In this document: in pieces, positions 31,172 to 39,071 of the stretch | How the letters are laid out: every line of letters starts with the position of its first letter | Position numbering within the stretch: the stretch's first letter is position 1 | From: Thermogemmatispora sp042408735 | GTDB taxonomy: Bacteria; Chloroflexota; Ktedonobacteria; Ktedonobacterales; Ktedonobacteraceae | DNA: 64,000 nucleotides | NCBI RefSeq assembly: GCF_042408735.1 | Contig: NZ_JBHOQV010000130.1 | Coordinates: forward strand, 1-64,000 | Direction of reading: 5' to 3' | The notes under the pieces: generated by a model | Told to the model about the DNA's origin: nothing | Seen by the model: only the letters and a program-made list of their open reading frames with translations | Database searches by the model: none | Program-made: the position numbers and the translations under genes

Positions 31172-32971
31172 CTAGAGATCGCGGCTACGCGTGCGGATAA
31201 TCTTCGTGATATGGGCCACAAAGTCGGCCAGCGGCATGGCACCGCGATTCTCATTCGTGCGCAGGCGCACAGCCACGCTTTCGCTAGCCGCCTCCTTGTC
31301 GCCGACCACAAGCATATAGGGAATCTTCTGGAGCTGAGCATCGCGGATCTTGGCGTTCATGCGCTCGTTGCGAGCATCAAGCTCGGCGCGCACGCCCACC
31401 TCCTTAAGGGCGGCAAGAACCTTGCTGGCGTACTCCAGATGGCGGTCGGCGATGGGAATGACCACCGCCTGCACGGGCGAGAGCCAGACCGGGAAAGCGC
31501 CGGCGAAGTGCTCGATGAGCATGGCCATAAAGCGCTCCGTCGAACCCGTGACGGCGCGATGAATGATCACCGGACGGTGCGGCTGGCCGTCCTCGCCGAT
31601 ATACTCCAGCTCGAAGTTCTCCGGCTGCACAAAATCAAGCTGGATCGTCGCGCATTGCCACTCGCGCCCCAGAGCATCGCGCACCATAAAGTCCATCTTT
31701 GGACCATAGAAAGCGGCCTCGCCGATCCCCTCGCGATAGGCGATGCCACGGTGCTCCAGAGCGGCCCGCAGCGAACTTTCCGCCAGCTCCCAGACCTCGT
31801 CGCTGCCGACATAGTCCTCTTTCTTCTGCGGATCGCGCAGAGAGAGACGAATCCAGTAGTCGTTGAGACCGTAGGTATTGAAGACCTCCAGCGTCAGATC
31901 GACGGCGCGGTCGAACTCCTCCTGAATCTGGTCAGGGCGCAGAAAGACATGCGCATCGTCCTGCGTCAGGCTGCGCACGCGGGCCAGGCCCGTCAGCACG
32001 CCGGGCTTCTCATAGCGATAGAGCGTCGCGAACTCGGCGTAGCGGATCGGCAGCTCACGATAGCTGTGCAACTGCGACTTATAGAGCAGGATGTGATGAG
32101 GACAGTTCATCGGCTTCAGCACATAGGCGTCATCCTCTGAATGCTCATCTTCGCTCTGCATCATCGGAAACATCGTGTCGCGATACGTATACCAGTGTTT
32201 GGAGATCTTATAGAGGCGCACCTTCCCTAGATGGCCCGTCCAGACATGCTGATATCCGTAACGCTCCTGCGCCTCGCGCACATAGGACTCCATCAGGTGG
32301 CGCAGCATCTCGCCGTAGGGCAAGAAGAGCGGCACCCCGGCGGGGACATCCTCGCTCATCATGAAGAGCTTCAGCTCGCGACCGAGCTTGCGATGATCGC
32401 GCTTCTGAGCCTCTTCGAGGCGCCAGAGGTACTGATCGAGTTCCTCCTGCGTGAACCAGGCCGTGCCGTAGAGACGCTGGAGCATAGGACGATGCTCATC
32501 GCCGCGCCAGTAGGCCCCGGCGACCCGCATCAGCTTGAAAGGCCCGATCTGGCCCGTGTGCTCCACGTGAGGGCCGCGGCAGAGGTCGAGGAAGTTCCCC
32601 TGCTTATAGATCCCGACCTCCTCGTCGGGGAGGTTCTCGATAATCTCGACCTTATAGACCTGGCCCTTATTGCGGAAGTACTCCAGGGCCTTCTCGCGAG
32701 GCCAGCGCTCGTGAATAAAGGGGTGCCTGGCCTCGATGATGCGGCGCATGCGGCGCTCAATCTCGGGAAAATCTTCGGGCGTGAGCGGGCGCGGCAGCTC
32801 AAAGTCGTAGTAGAAGCCGTCCTCGATAGCCGGCCCGATGGCAAAACGAGCCTCGGGGAACAGCTCCTGTACGGCCTCGGCCATGACGTGGGCCGCCGAA
32901 TGGCGCATGCGCTGGAGCGGCGTATAATTGACCGTTTCTTGAATTTCGGCTTCCACCGATTCTGCGCACAT
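31172..32971 (-). CDS. thrS: Threonyl-tRNA synthetase lacking the TGS domain (599 aa)
   Basis: Charges tRNA-Thr. The protein begins directly at the editing (SAD) domain with HSAAHVMAEAVQ and no TGS domain, as in a shorter ThrRS subset. Editing-site text LDLCRGPHV is followed by class II motif 1, LKPMNCPHHILLYK, motif 2 RYEKPGVLTGLARVR(S)LTQDDAHVF, motif 3 VTGSTERFMAMLIEHFAG, and an anticodon-binding domain (PVQAVVIPIADRHLEYA). Start: AAAGGGA abuts the ATG at 32980 but lies nine bases before ATG 32971, so 32971 is preferred. Expression is controlled by the T-box leader at 33074-33242; a tandem repeat lies between. Confidence 0.96.
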   Translation of the reverse strand: MCAESVEAEIQETVNYTPLQRMRHSAAHVMAEAVQELFPEARFAIGPAIEDGFYYDFELPRPLTPEDFPEIERRMRRIIEARHPFIHERWPREKALEYFRNKGQVYKVEIIENLPDEEVGIYKQGNFLDLCRGPHVEHTGQIGPFKLMRVAGAYWRGDEHRPMLQRLYGTAWFTQEELDQYLWRLEEAQKRDHRKLGRELKLFMMSEDVPAGVPLFLPYGEMLRHLMESYVREAQERYGYQHVWTGHLGKVRLYKISKHWYTYRDTMFPMMQSEDEHSEDDAYVLKPMNCPHHILLYKSQLHSYRELPIRYAEFATLYRYEKPGVLTGLARVRSLTQDDAHVFLRPDQIQEEFDRAVDLTLEVFNTYGLNDYWIRLSLRDPQKKEDYVGSDEVWELAESSLRAALEHRGIAYREGIGEAAFYGPKMDFMVRDALGREWQCATIQLDFVQPENFELEYIGEDGQPHRPVIIHRAVTGSTERFMAMLIEHFAGAFPVWLSPVQAVVIPIADRHLEYASKVLAALKEVGVRAELDARNERMNAKIRDAQLQKIPYMLVVGDKEAASESVAVRLRTNENRGAMPLADFVAHITKIIRTRSRDL

Positions 32972-32988
32972 AACTGACATTCCCTTTC

Positions 32989-33045
32989 TTGTTACTACTG
33001 AAGGACAACAGACTCTTGTTACTACTACTGAAGGACGACAGACCG
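32989..33045 (-). repeat. Two tandem ~28-bp repeats between the T-box terminator and thrS
   Basis: Copy 1 (32989-33015) and copy 2 (33016-33045) both read TTGTTACTACT...GAAGGAC-A/G-ACAGAC on the plus strand; copy 2 has one extra ACT triplet. They end 18 bases from the thrS start, in the transcribed leader. Confidence 0.7.
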
Positions 33046-33073
33046 GATATGGCCCTGAGTTTGGGCCTACCAA

Positions 33074-33108
33074 CAAAAATGCCTTTCGCCCCACAGGGAC
33101 GAAAGGCA
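33074..33108 (-). terminator. Intrinsic terminator of the T-box leader
   Basis: On the minus strand GCCTTTCG (33107-33100) pairs with CGAAAGGC (33088-33081), plus one outer pair, followed at once by ATTTTTGTT. It is mutually exclusive with the antiterminator just upstream. Confidence 0.8.
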
Positions 33109-33242
33109 AAAGATGCTTTCGTGGTTCCACCCATCTTCCGCAGGTCGCTTGCGTCCAACCTTTCTGGCTTTCGGTATCCACAAGCAAGCGGTTTGTGGTC
33201 TCTGGCGGACAACAAGCAGGGAGCAGATACACAAGCATGCGC
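33074..33242 (-). ncRNA. T-box riboswitch (thrS leader)
   Basis: On the minus strand the T-box sequence GGGTGGAACCAC (33132-33121) matches the consensus AGGGUGGNACCGCG. It sits in an antiterminator with outer arms AAGATG and CATCTT. Directly after it is an intrinsic terminator. Uncharged tRNA-Thr should stabilise the antiterminator and allow thrS transcription. A candidate specifier ACC (Thr) lies at 33175-33173 within GGATACCGAAAG, but Stem I could not be folded with certainty. The RNA may begin near 33242 (TATATT at 33249-33254) or much further up at the promoter 33630-33658, so the 5' boundary is open. Confidence 0.75.
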
Positions 33243-33629
33243 GCTTGTAATATACATGCCCGTAATGACCTGCGCTCGTGCGACCGCTAACGGGGTCGAA
33301 GCGTGTACCTTACTGGCTCGGTACAGGCTGGCGAGGGGTATCCCAAAACCCACAGTGCTCCTCTCGCTGGGTCGGCCTGCTCTTGTCTTCTAACCGGCTC
33401 GATGGTCCACCGCCTGGCTCGCTGGCGAGCAGAACGACCAGAAACGACGAGAGGAGGAGGTGAGTCTCCTTTGGGCAGGCACGCTTGCAGCCGCTGGCGT
33501 TGCCTCTCTGGGTACCCTACGGAGGGGACATGTCTCGCGTGATCGCCGCTGTTGGTGATGTTCTCTTGTCTTTGGTGGTGTTGACGGTGTTCTGCTATCG
33601 TTGCAGTTCGTAACACTCGGGTCAGGAGA

Positions 33630-33658
33630 AGCATAACATATCTGTTGTCCGCTGTCAA
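33630..33658 (-). promoter_or_regulatory. Promoter candidate for the long thrS leader (TTGACA-N17-TATGCT)
   Basis: Minus-strand TTGACA (33653-33658) with a 17-base spacer to TATGCT (33630-33635). If used, the thrS leader is about 650 bases to the ATG. No CDS is seen on either strand between 33243 and 33629. Confidence 0.45.
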
Positions 33659-33734
33659 GGGTGGATGTCAGAGCGCAGGGCTGGACCCCTCTACCCGGTC
33701 GCCAGCGTGAGTATTCCTCTGCGCTGCGCCCCTC

Positions 33735-34410
33735 ATGCCCTACCAGCGTGATTTGCCTGGCCGGAAGAAGGTACGCGAGTTCCACCTCAACGTCTTGAAA
33801 CGCTGGGACAGGCCGGCGGAAGAGCTGCTGCGCTCGGGCCGTCGTGGCACGCCGCCCCTATTGCCGTTGACGCGCGCGGGCTACGTCGCGAGCTGATTGT
33901 GGAGATGCAGCGGCGTCCAGGGGGATCAGGGTGCTATGCTTGGCTGACTATCGGCTTTTTAAGCGCTGCCCTGGCCTGCCCTGGTCTGGGCCGAGGCTCC
34001 TGATAACGAGCGTCTGTGGCTAAAGGAGCAGTTCGCTATGCTGACAGGTTGCTTTCAGGAGCTGAAACAAACAGACATTGACCAGATGATTCTGGCCGAG
34101 GGTTGTAGAGGAGAGAGAGAAGGGGCGCCGGAAGGAGCGCATAGAACGGCTCAATGAGCTGCGGCCCATGCTGGTAGTCCTGGTCTGTGCCCGCTTCCCT
34201 GAGCTGAGCGAGCTGGCCAGAAAGGTTGCTGCCTCCATCAGCGACCCTGTCCTCTTACCCGACCTGGTGATGAGCGTCGACCTGACTTGGGAGAGCCTCG
34301 CCCTGCGCCGACAGCTCCTGGAGCAGGCCGATGGGCGTCACCAGTCCCTCGATGCTAGGCGTGATCAAGGCGATCAGTCGGAGCGATACGGTAGCTTCCA
34401 GCTCTCTTGA
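33735..34410 (+). pseudogene. Decayed Rpn/DUF4351-like transposase-family gene
   Basis: Three pieces in different frames match, in order, the Rpn (PD-(D/E)XK, recombination-promoting nuclease) type proteins common in Ktedonobacteria and cyanobacteria. First is VREFHLNVLKRWDRPAEELL then LLPLTRAG (stop at 33894). Next is NERLWLKEQFAMLTGCFQEL (34000-34110), and then a C-terminal block with ARFPELSELARKVAASISDP and LLPDLVMSV (34140-34410). Stops and frame changes separate them, so the gene is dead; the nuclease core itself is not recognisable. It fills most of the apparent gap between thrS and the EamA transporter. Confidence 0.6.
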
Positions 34411-34464
34411 CGTGACTGCCCCTCTGCCGCGCTGCCGGCGACGGAGCGGGGGGAAGCTCCCTGG

Positions 34465-35442
34465 TTAGGCGGAGCGGCGCCAGCCCTTCAGCAGCGCGGC
34501 CAGGCGCACCTCGCCCATCACCATTCCCAAACAGATGCAGGCGCCGCCCACCCAGGCCAGGCCGCTTAAGGTTTGTCCTGCCAGCGTTCCAAAGATCCCC
34601 GCCCACACTGGTTCACAGGCGTAGATCAGCGCCGCATGTGTGCTGCTGATATGCTGCTGGGCCCAATTCATCGCTCCCATGCAGAAGCCGATATCTATCA
34701 CCCCCATAAAAAGGACTGCCCCCCAGATCGGGAAGCTGGCCGGTAGCAACAGCCCCTCATGGGTGAACACAGCCGTCGTAAGGCTCAGCAGCGAGGTGGT
34801 AGCCAACTGGACGACTGCCAGGTTGAGCGCCTCGGCTCCCACCACAAACTTGCTAATGCAGACGATATGCAGGGCGAAAGCGACAGCGCAGCCCAGAATC
34901 AGCGCTTCCCCGAGACCGAAACTCAGGTTGAAGTCCTTGTTCACCGAGAGCAGTGTCAGGCCCAGCAGCGAAAAGACGAAGCCAAGCCCTGCCTCTAACG
35001 AAGGGCGCTGGCGCAGTAGCAGGACGGAGAAGAGAGGTACCAGAGGAATGTAAAGGCCCGTAATAAAGCCAGCCTTGCTCGTGATAGTATACTGCAGCCC
35101 CAGGGTCTGCAGCGCGTAGCCGCTGAAGAGCAGCAGACCGAGCACTATCCCGCTACGCAGCTCTGCTCCCGTCAGATGGCGTAAGCGCCGGCGAAAGAGC
35201 AAGGCCAGCGTCAGGGCACCGATGCCGAAGTTGTAGCCGAGATAGGTAAAGAGGCCGACGAAATGGATAGCATACTTCGTTACCAGGAACGTACTTCCCC
35301 AAACCATCGTCACCACCAGAAGCAACCCATCGATGCGCAAGCGCCACCAGAGTCCTCTGGAGGGTAGCGATGGCGTGGAGAGAGAGGAGAGCACTTCCGC
35401 AGACTGTTCTTGACGATCTGTGAGCTTCTCTTGTGGGGTCAT
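34465..35442 (-). CDS. EamA/DMT family permease (325 aa)
   Basis: Drug/metabolite transporter with two EamA repeats and ten predicted membrane helices between residues ~38 and 315. The first repeat has the usual VWGSTFLVTKYAI entry and ALQTLGLQYTITSKAGFITGLYIPLVPL; the second includes WAQQHISSTHAALIYACEPVWAGIFG near its end. A soluble Ser/Gln-rich tail precedes helix 1. The ATG at 35442 has only a distant GGAAAGGG. It is convergent with the Rpn relic and 328 bases from the TIGR00300 gene; the bases 35443-35770 hold no gene. The cargo (amino acid or metabolite efflux) cannot be told. Confidence 0.92.
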   Translation of the reverse strand: MTPQEKLTDRQEQSAEVLSSLSTPSLPSRGLWWRLRIDGLLLVVTMVWGSTFLVTKYAIHFVGLFTYLGYNFGIGALTLALLFRRRLRHLTGAELRSGIVLGLLLFSGYALQTLGLQYTITSKAGFITGLYIPLVPLFSVLLLRQRPSLEAGLGFVFSLLGLTLLSVNKDFNLSFGLGEALILGCAVAFALHIVCISKFVVGAEALNLAVVQLATTSLLSLTTAVFTHEGLLLPASFPIWGAVLFMGVIDIGFCMGAMNWAQQHISSTHAALIYACEPVWAGIFGTLAGQTLSGLAWVGGACICLGMVMGEVRLAALLKGWRRSA

Positions 35443-35770
35443 TGTTGTGAGACAGGCCCTTTCCAGGGAGACATCAGCCTAAAGGGATGGTTCCCGCCGT
35501 CGTTCGTCGCCTGGCCACTGGCCCGCGGTTCCTGCAGTTGGTTCTTGCCTGGCTTCCCCCCAGCCCGATAATGGCGAGCCGGGCCAGGCACAGCCCTGTC
35601 GGCAGGAGAGCTGTCGGAGCGAAAAGACAGGTTGCCGCCTGACCAGGCAACCAGCCATCAGTCTAGCACAAAAACCCCTACCCCGTCAGCCTGTGCGTGA
35701 CGTAACGTAAGGCCAAGAGGCAGGGGCAAACTGGACCAGGCTGCTGCTGACAGCAAGAGGGTAGCCTTCG

Positions 35771-37036
35771 CTAAGCGTGGGCGGCACCGGCCTCCAGGGT
35801 TGCCAGGTCGCTGAGAACGTCCTCGCGTCGCAAGGCTTCGACCAGCTCGCGCAGGAAAAGCTCGGCATCCGTCACCAGGCCAGCAGCCTGGAAACTGCCG
35901 CGATCGGCCAGCTTGGTCACTACCGCCGGATTGATGTCCACCACCACGGTCCGCACCGTGGCCGGCAGCAGGTTCCCGGTAGCGATGGCGTGCAGCATCG
36001 AGGCCACCATGATGGCCATCTCCACGCCTTGCAAAGCCTGGCGCATCTGGCGCTGCGCTTCCTGCATATCGGTAATCACACCCGGCATTGGGCCGTCATC
36101 GCGAATCGAGCCAGCCAGCACCATCGGCACCTTATGCCTGATCGCCTCATAGGTCAGGCCCTCGCGGAGCAGGCCCACCTCAACCGCCTTCTCCAGGGAA
36201 CCGACCGCTCGGATAGCGTTGATCGCGCGCAGGTGATTGCGGTGGCCGCCCTCGACCTGTTCGCCGGTGCGCAGATCGACGCCGAGCGAGGTACCGAAGA
36301 GGGCCGACTCCACGTCGTGGGTCACAATAGCGTTCCCCCCAAAAATCACCTGCACGTAGCCGCGCCGGATCAGCTCCGCCACATAGCGGCCTGCCCCCGT
36401 ATGGATGACCGCCGGGCCGAGCACAAAGAGAATCTTGCCCCCACGGACCCGGGTCTCCTTCATCTGGCGCGCGATATGCTGAATCATCAGGATCTTGGCC
36501 TTCTCTGAGGAGACATCGCTCTGCATAAAGGCGAAGATCTCGCGCTCGCGGGCCCGCTCGAAAGAGTGGACGCGGATGCCCTCATGGCCGACCACTACCT
36601 CGTCGCCGACCTCGACCTCGTGCATTGGCTTGCAGTAGGCGCGGCGGTGCTCGCGATCGATGACGATCGCGACGTCCATTTCGATGCGCTCAACGTCGAT
36701 CCACTGTCCGTTCAATCGCACCTGGGTTGGCAGGTTGGTTGTTGAATAGAAGCCCTCGGGGAGGACTCCCCGCTGTTCCACGCGCGCGGTGCGCACGTCG
36801 TGGCCATTGACGAGCATCGCCCCAAGCTGCTGCAGTTCCGAGATAATCAGATCGAGGGTCTGCTCGTCGTTGGCCTTGATCTCCATGCGCACGTAGCTCG
36901 GCTCGCTCTTGTGCTTGCCGACCTGAATCTCCTGAATCAGGAAGTCACCGCCGCGGTCCATGATGATGTCCCAGGCGCGCGGCAACGTCCAGGAGTCGAT
37001 GATATGTCCGCTGAGTTCTATGATTTCGCTCGCCAT
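35771..37036 (-). CDS. TIGR00300 family protein, ornithine cyclodeaminase-like (LOR/SDH domain, 421 aa)
   Basis: Full-length member of the TIGR00300/LOR-SDH family. Archaeal members act as NAD-dependent ornithine cyclodeaminases (ornithine to proline plus ammonia), and a related domain forms the C-terminal half of cyanobacterial ArgZ/AgrE arginine dihydrolases. Motifs: PRAWDIIMDRGGDFLI near the N-terminus, VVGHEGIRV, the Rossmann-like stretch GKILFVLGPAVIHTGAGRYVAELIRRGY, FGGNAIVTHDVESALFGTSLGVD, GGHRNHLRAINAI, and VLAGSIRDDGPMPGVITDM. No arginine dihydrolase (GME) domain is attached. The ATG at 37036 has GGGAG about 13 bases upstream. It stands alone. The activity is inferred from family only. 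Confidence 0.88.
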   Translation of the reverse strand: MASEIIELSGHIIDSWTLPRAWDIIMDRGGDFLIQEIQVGKHKSEPSYVRMEIKANDEQTLDLIISELQQLGAMLVNGHDVRTARVEQRGVLPEGFYSTTNLPTQVRLNGQWIDVERIEMDVAIVIDREHRRAYCKPMHEVEVGDEVVVGHEGIRVHSFERAREREIFAFMQSDVSSEKAKILMIQHIARQMKETRVRGGKILFVLGPAVIHTGAGRYVAELIRRGYVQVIFGGNAIVTHDVESALFGTSLGVDLRTGEQVEGGHRNHLRAINAIRAVGSLEKAVEVGLLREGLTYEAIRHKVPMVLAGSIRDDGPMPGVITDMQEAQRQMRQALQGVEMAIMVASMLHAIATGNLLPATVRTVVVDINPAVVTKLADRGSFQAAGLVTDAELFLRELVEALRREDVLSDLATLEAGAAHA

Positions 37037-37274
37037 GAGAATGACTTTTCTCCCAGACCAAACAAGATGCAGTCAGTGTTTTCAAGCCATGCTGCTTGCT
37101 GGTGGCTTGTGCTGTTCTCTCTATCAACAGGGCAAGGACGGAACAGAGAGGAGAAGGGGTGACTCCGTTGCCCACCTGCGGCCCCGCGCGCTGTCCTTGT
37201 TCTTGGCTTCAGTTTAGTCCCCCCGGGCATGGCTGTCAACTCCCGGCTCCAGTCTGGGACTCCGGCCGCGCTGG

Positions 37275-37838
37275 CTACCAGCGCCGCCCGATGGGACAGA
37301 TACTTTGGAAGGGACAGGAGCGACATTTAGAGGCTTTTTGGCGGGCGAGGGCTGGCGGTTGCTCGGCGCTGCAGCGCTGCATCTCTTCCAGCAGACGAAT
37401 CACTTTGCGTCGCAGGGCCGGAGTGTATTCGACAGTAAACTCGTTGTCGGCGTAGCGCAAGATGCCGTGCGTTGGAGGAACCGGAAAGTAGTCCTCCAGG
37501 ATCAGGCAGTAGGCGCCGATCTGAACGATGTGGTTGCTGTAGGGGGCGGTGGCATTGTGGACCTGCAGCTTCAGCTCGATGGGAACAGGCCGCCCATCCG
37601 GTAACTCGACTATGTAGTCGGGCTTACCAACAAGCGGGTAGCTGCTGGCGACCAATGGCTCCCCCTGGCCATCGGCGTCCTCATAAACCAGTGTCCCCTC
37701 GGGCAGTCCCAGAGCACGCTGGCGCTCGGCCAGCAAGCGGGCGCGCTGGGCGGCGCGCTCGTTGCGCAGCAGGAGCAAGAGCGCAATGGCGATGAGCAGT
37801 ACAGCCAGGCCAAGCGAAAGCAGGATGCTATTGAGCAT
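37275..37838 (-). CDS. Membrane-anchored Cas4-like PD-(D/E)XK nuclease core with three C-terminal cysteines (187 aa)
   Basis: Residues 4-24 are one strongly hydrophobic helix (SILLSLGLAVLLIAIALLLL). The rest has the Cas4/RecB nuclease order: G71-K-P-D74 (GKPDYIVEL), E88-x-K90 (PIELKLQ), H103-x2-Q106-x3-Y110 (NHIVQIGAYCLILED), and a C-terminal C172-x2-C175-x5-C181, three of the four cysteines that hold a Cas4 [4Fe-4S] cluster. The N-terminal YCP cysteine of Cas4 is missing here but sits in the gene just upstream (37952-38368), which itself has no nuclease core. The two are 113 bases apart on the same strand. Cas4 family proteins are Fe-S exonucleases used in CRISPR adaptation or in standalone DNA repair; no cas genes are near. 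Function as a split, membrane-tethered nuclease is an inference. Confidence 0.82.
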   Translation of the reverse strand: MLNSILLSLGLAVLLIAIALLLLLRNERAAQRARLLAERQRALGLPEGTLVYEDADGQGEPLVASSYPLVGKPDYIVELPDGRPVPIELKLQVHNATAPYSNHIVQIGAYCLILEDYFPVPPTHGILRYADNEFTVEYTPALRRKVIRLLEEMQRCSAEQPPALARQKASKCRSCPFQSICPIGRRW

Positions 37839-37951
37839 GGTTCATCCATCTGCTCTCTGTTGCTCATGGCGCGCTACTCGCTCGTGCCTGACAGGATTCT
37901 CCTGCTCCGGGCGGCCTTGAGCGAGGCGAGCGCGCGACCCCAGCCGACCGG

Positions 37952-38368
37952 TCAGCGTAAGAAAACGGCGGCGGCGATCAGTACGATGGCACAGATCAGG
38001 AGCGCCACGGCGGCCAGCGTCAGCCGGCGACTACAGCCCGAGAAGGGCTGCGCTCGCCCCTCGTCGTGCACGTCTTCGACTGCCTGCGCGTGCTCCCGGT
38101 GCTGTTCCTGTCCGGTGTCGAAGGCCCCTCGCCGCAGCAGAAGGCGCTCGTGAAGCTGGTACTCCGGCAGCGCTGTGGCCTGGGGACCATGCTCGTGCTC
38201 CAGTTCGACCATGCGCGCAAACAGCTCCTCGCTGTCCGCCTGCGCTGCCGGCTCGTATTGCTCGTGCCACCAGGCCAGTGGACAGTACTCGAAGGCTGCC
38301 ACCTCGCTGGCGGTAAAGTAGCGCTTGGATTTCTCTTTTCCTCGCGGCTGGCGGTGCCCTGGCAGCAT
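37952..38368 (-). CDS. Small membrane protein carrying the Cas4-type N-terminal cysteine motif (138 aa)
   Basis: Residues 17-34 (YFTASEVAAFEYCPLAWW) match the beginning of Cas4/Dna2-like nucleases, where S/T-x-S/D...Y-x-x-CPR-x-W gives the first Fe-S cysteine, here Cys29. A charged region follows (ELFARMVELEHEHG, like the His-bearing helix of Cas4), then a low-complexity Gln/Glu/His stretch, and a C-terminal membrane helix (116-137). There is no D/ExK motif. The ATG at 38368 has AAGGAG six bases upstream, far better than the longer frame to 38422. It lies 61 bases after the HD gene and 113 before the nuclease-core gene, so the three look like an operon. Alone it would be an unknown protein; beside its neighbour it looks like half of a Cas4. 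Confidence 0.78.
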   Translation of the reverse strand: MLPGHRQPRGKEKSKRYFTASEVAAFEYCPLAWWHEQYEPAAQADSEELFARMVELEHEHGPQATALPEYQLHERLLLRRGAFDTGQEQHREHAQAVEDVHDEGRAQPFSGCSRRLTLAAVALLICAIVLIAAAVFLR

Positions 38369-38429
38369 GGAAACTCCTTCCCTGACCGTGGCCCTCTGAC
38401 GGCGCGCTTGCTTTCCCGACAAGGCGGGA

Positions 38430-39071
38430 CTATTCGCTGCGCGCCGGCTGGTTCGCCTGACTTACTTGACGCCCAGGGCTGGGCGTGGCGCCATTCTCGG
38501 AACTCGTGCCGGCCAGCCCCAGCTCGTCGGCGATCGTCGACATGGCTGTGATGACGTTGGCAATGTGCTCATCAAGGTCGACGCCCAGCTCGGCAGCCCC
38601 GCGAATAATATCGTCGCGGTTAACACCTGCGGCGAAGCCCTTCGTTTTCATCTTTTTCCGCACCGACGAGACCTCTAGCCCAAGAATGCTCTTGTTGGGC
38701 CGCACCAGGGCGGTTGCTGTCACGAGGCCAGTGATCTCGTCGCAGGCATAAAGGGCCTTGGAGAGCAGATCGTTGCGTGGATGGGTCTCGGCGTTGAGAT
38801 CGTTGTGGGCCAGAATGGCGTAGATAATGCGCTCGTCGTAGCCGGCCTCCCGCAGCCAGCCGGCCAGCACGCGGGTGTGCTGCTGTAGGTCGGGATATTC
38901 CTCATAGTCGCAGTCGTGCAGCAGGCCGGTAATGCCCCACAGCTCTTCGTCTTCTCCATATTTGCGAGCATAGAAACGCATGGCGGCCTCAACGGCCAGC
39001 ATGTGACGCTGCAGATTCAAATTTTTTACGTGCTCAGTCACCAGACGGTAGGCATCATCGCGCGTTGGCAT
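38430..39071 (-). CDS. HD domain (HDIG-type) phosphohydrolase (213 aa)
   Basis: Metal-dependent HD-superfamily protein. HMLAVEAAMRFYA gives the first His, GLLHDCDYEEYPDLQQHTRVL the HD pair and next His, and AILAHNDLN the later ligand; DEITGLVTATALVRP supplies the distal Asp. This is the pattern of the TIGR00277/HDIG family seen widely as stand-alone proteins. The C-terminal ~25 residues are Ser/Gln/Asn-rich. The ATG at 39071 is preceded by GGAG at about 12 bases. It leads a run of three minus-strand genes with the split Cas4-like pair, with small gaps. Its substrate (nucleotide or cyclic nucleotide) is not known. Confidence 0.9.
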   Translation of the reverse strand: MPTRDDAYRLVTEHVKNLNLQRHMLAVEAAMRFYARKYGEDEELWGITGLLHDCDYEEYPDLQQHTRVLAGWLREAGYDERIIYAILAHNDLNAETHPRNDLLSKALYACDEITGLVTATALVRPNKSILGLEVSSVRKKMKTKGFAAGVNRDDIIRGAAELGVDLDEHIANVITAMSTIADELGLAGTSSENGATPSPGRQVSQANQPARSE

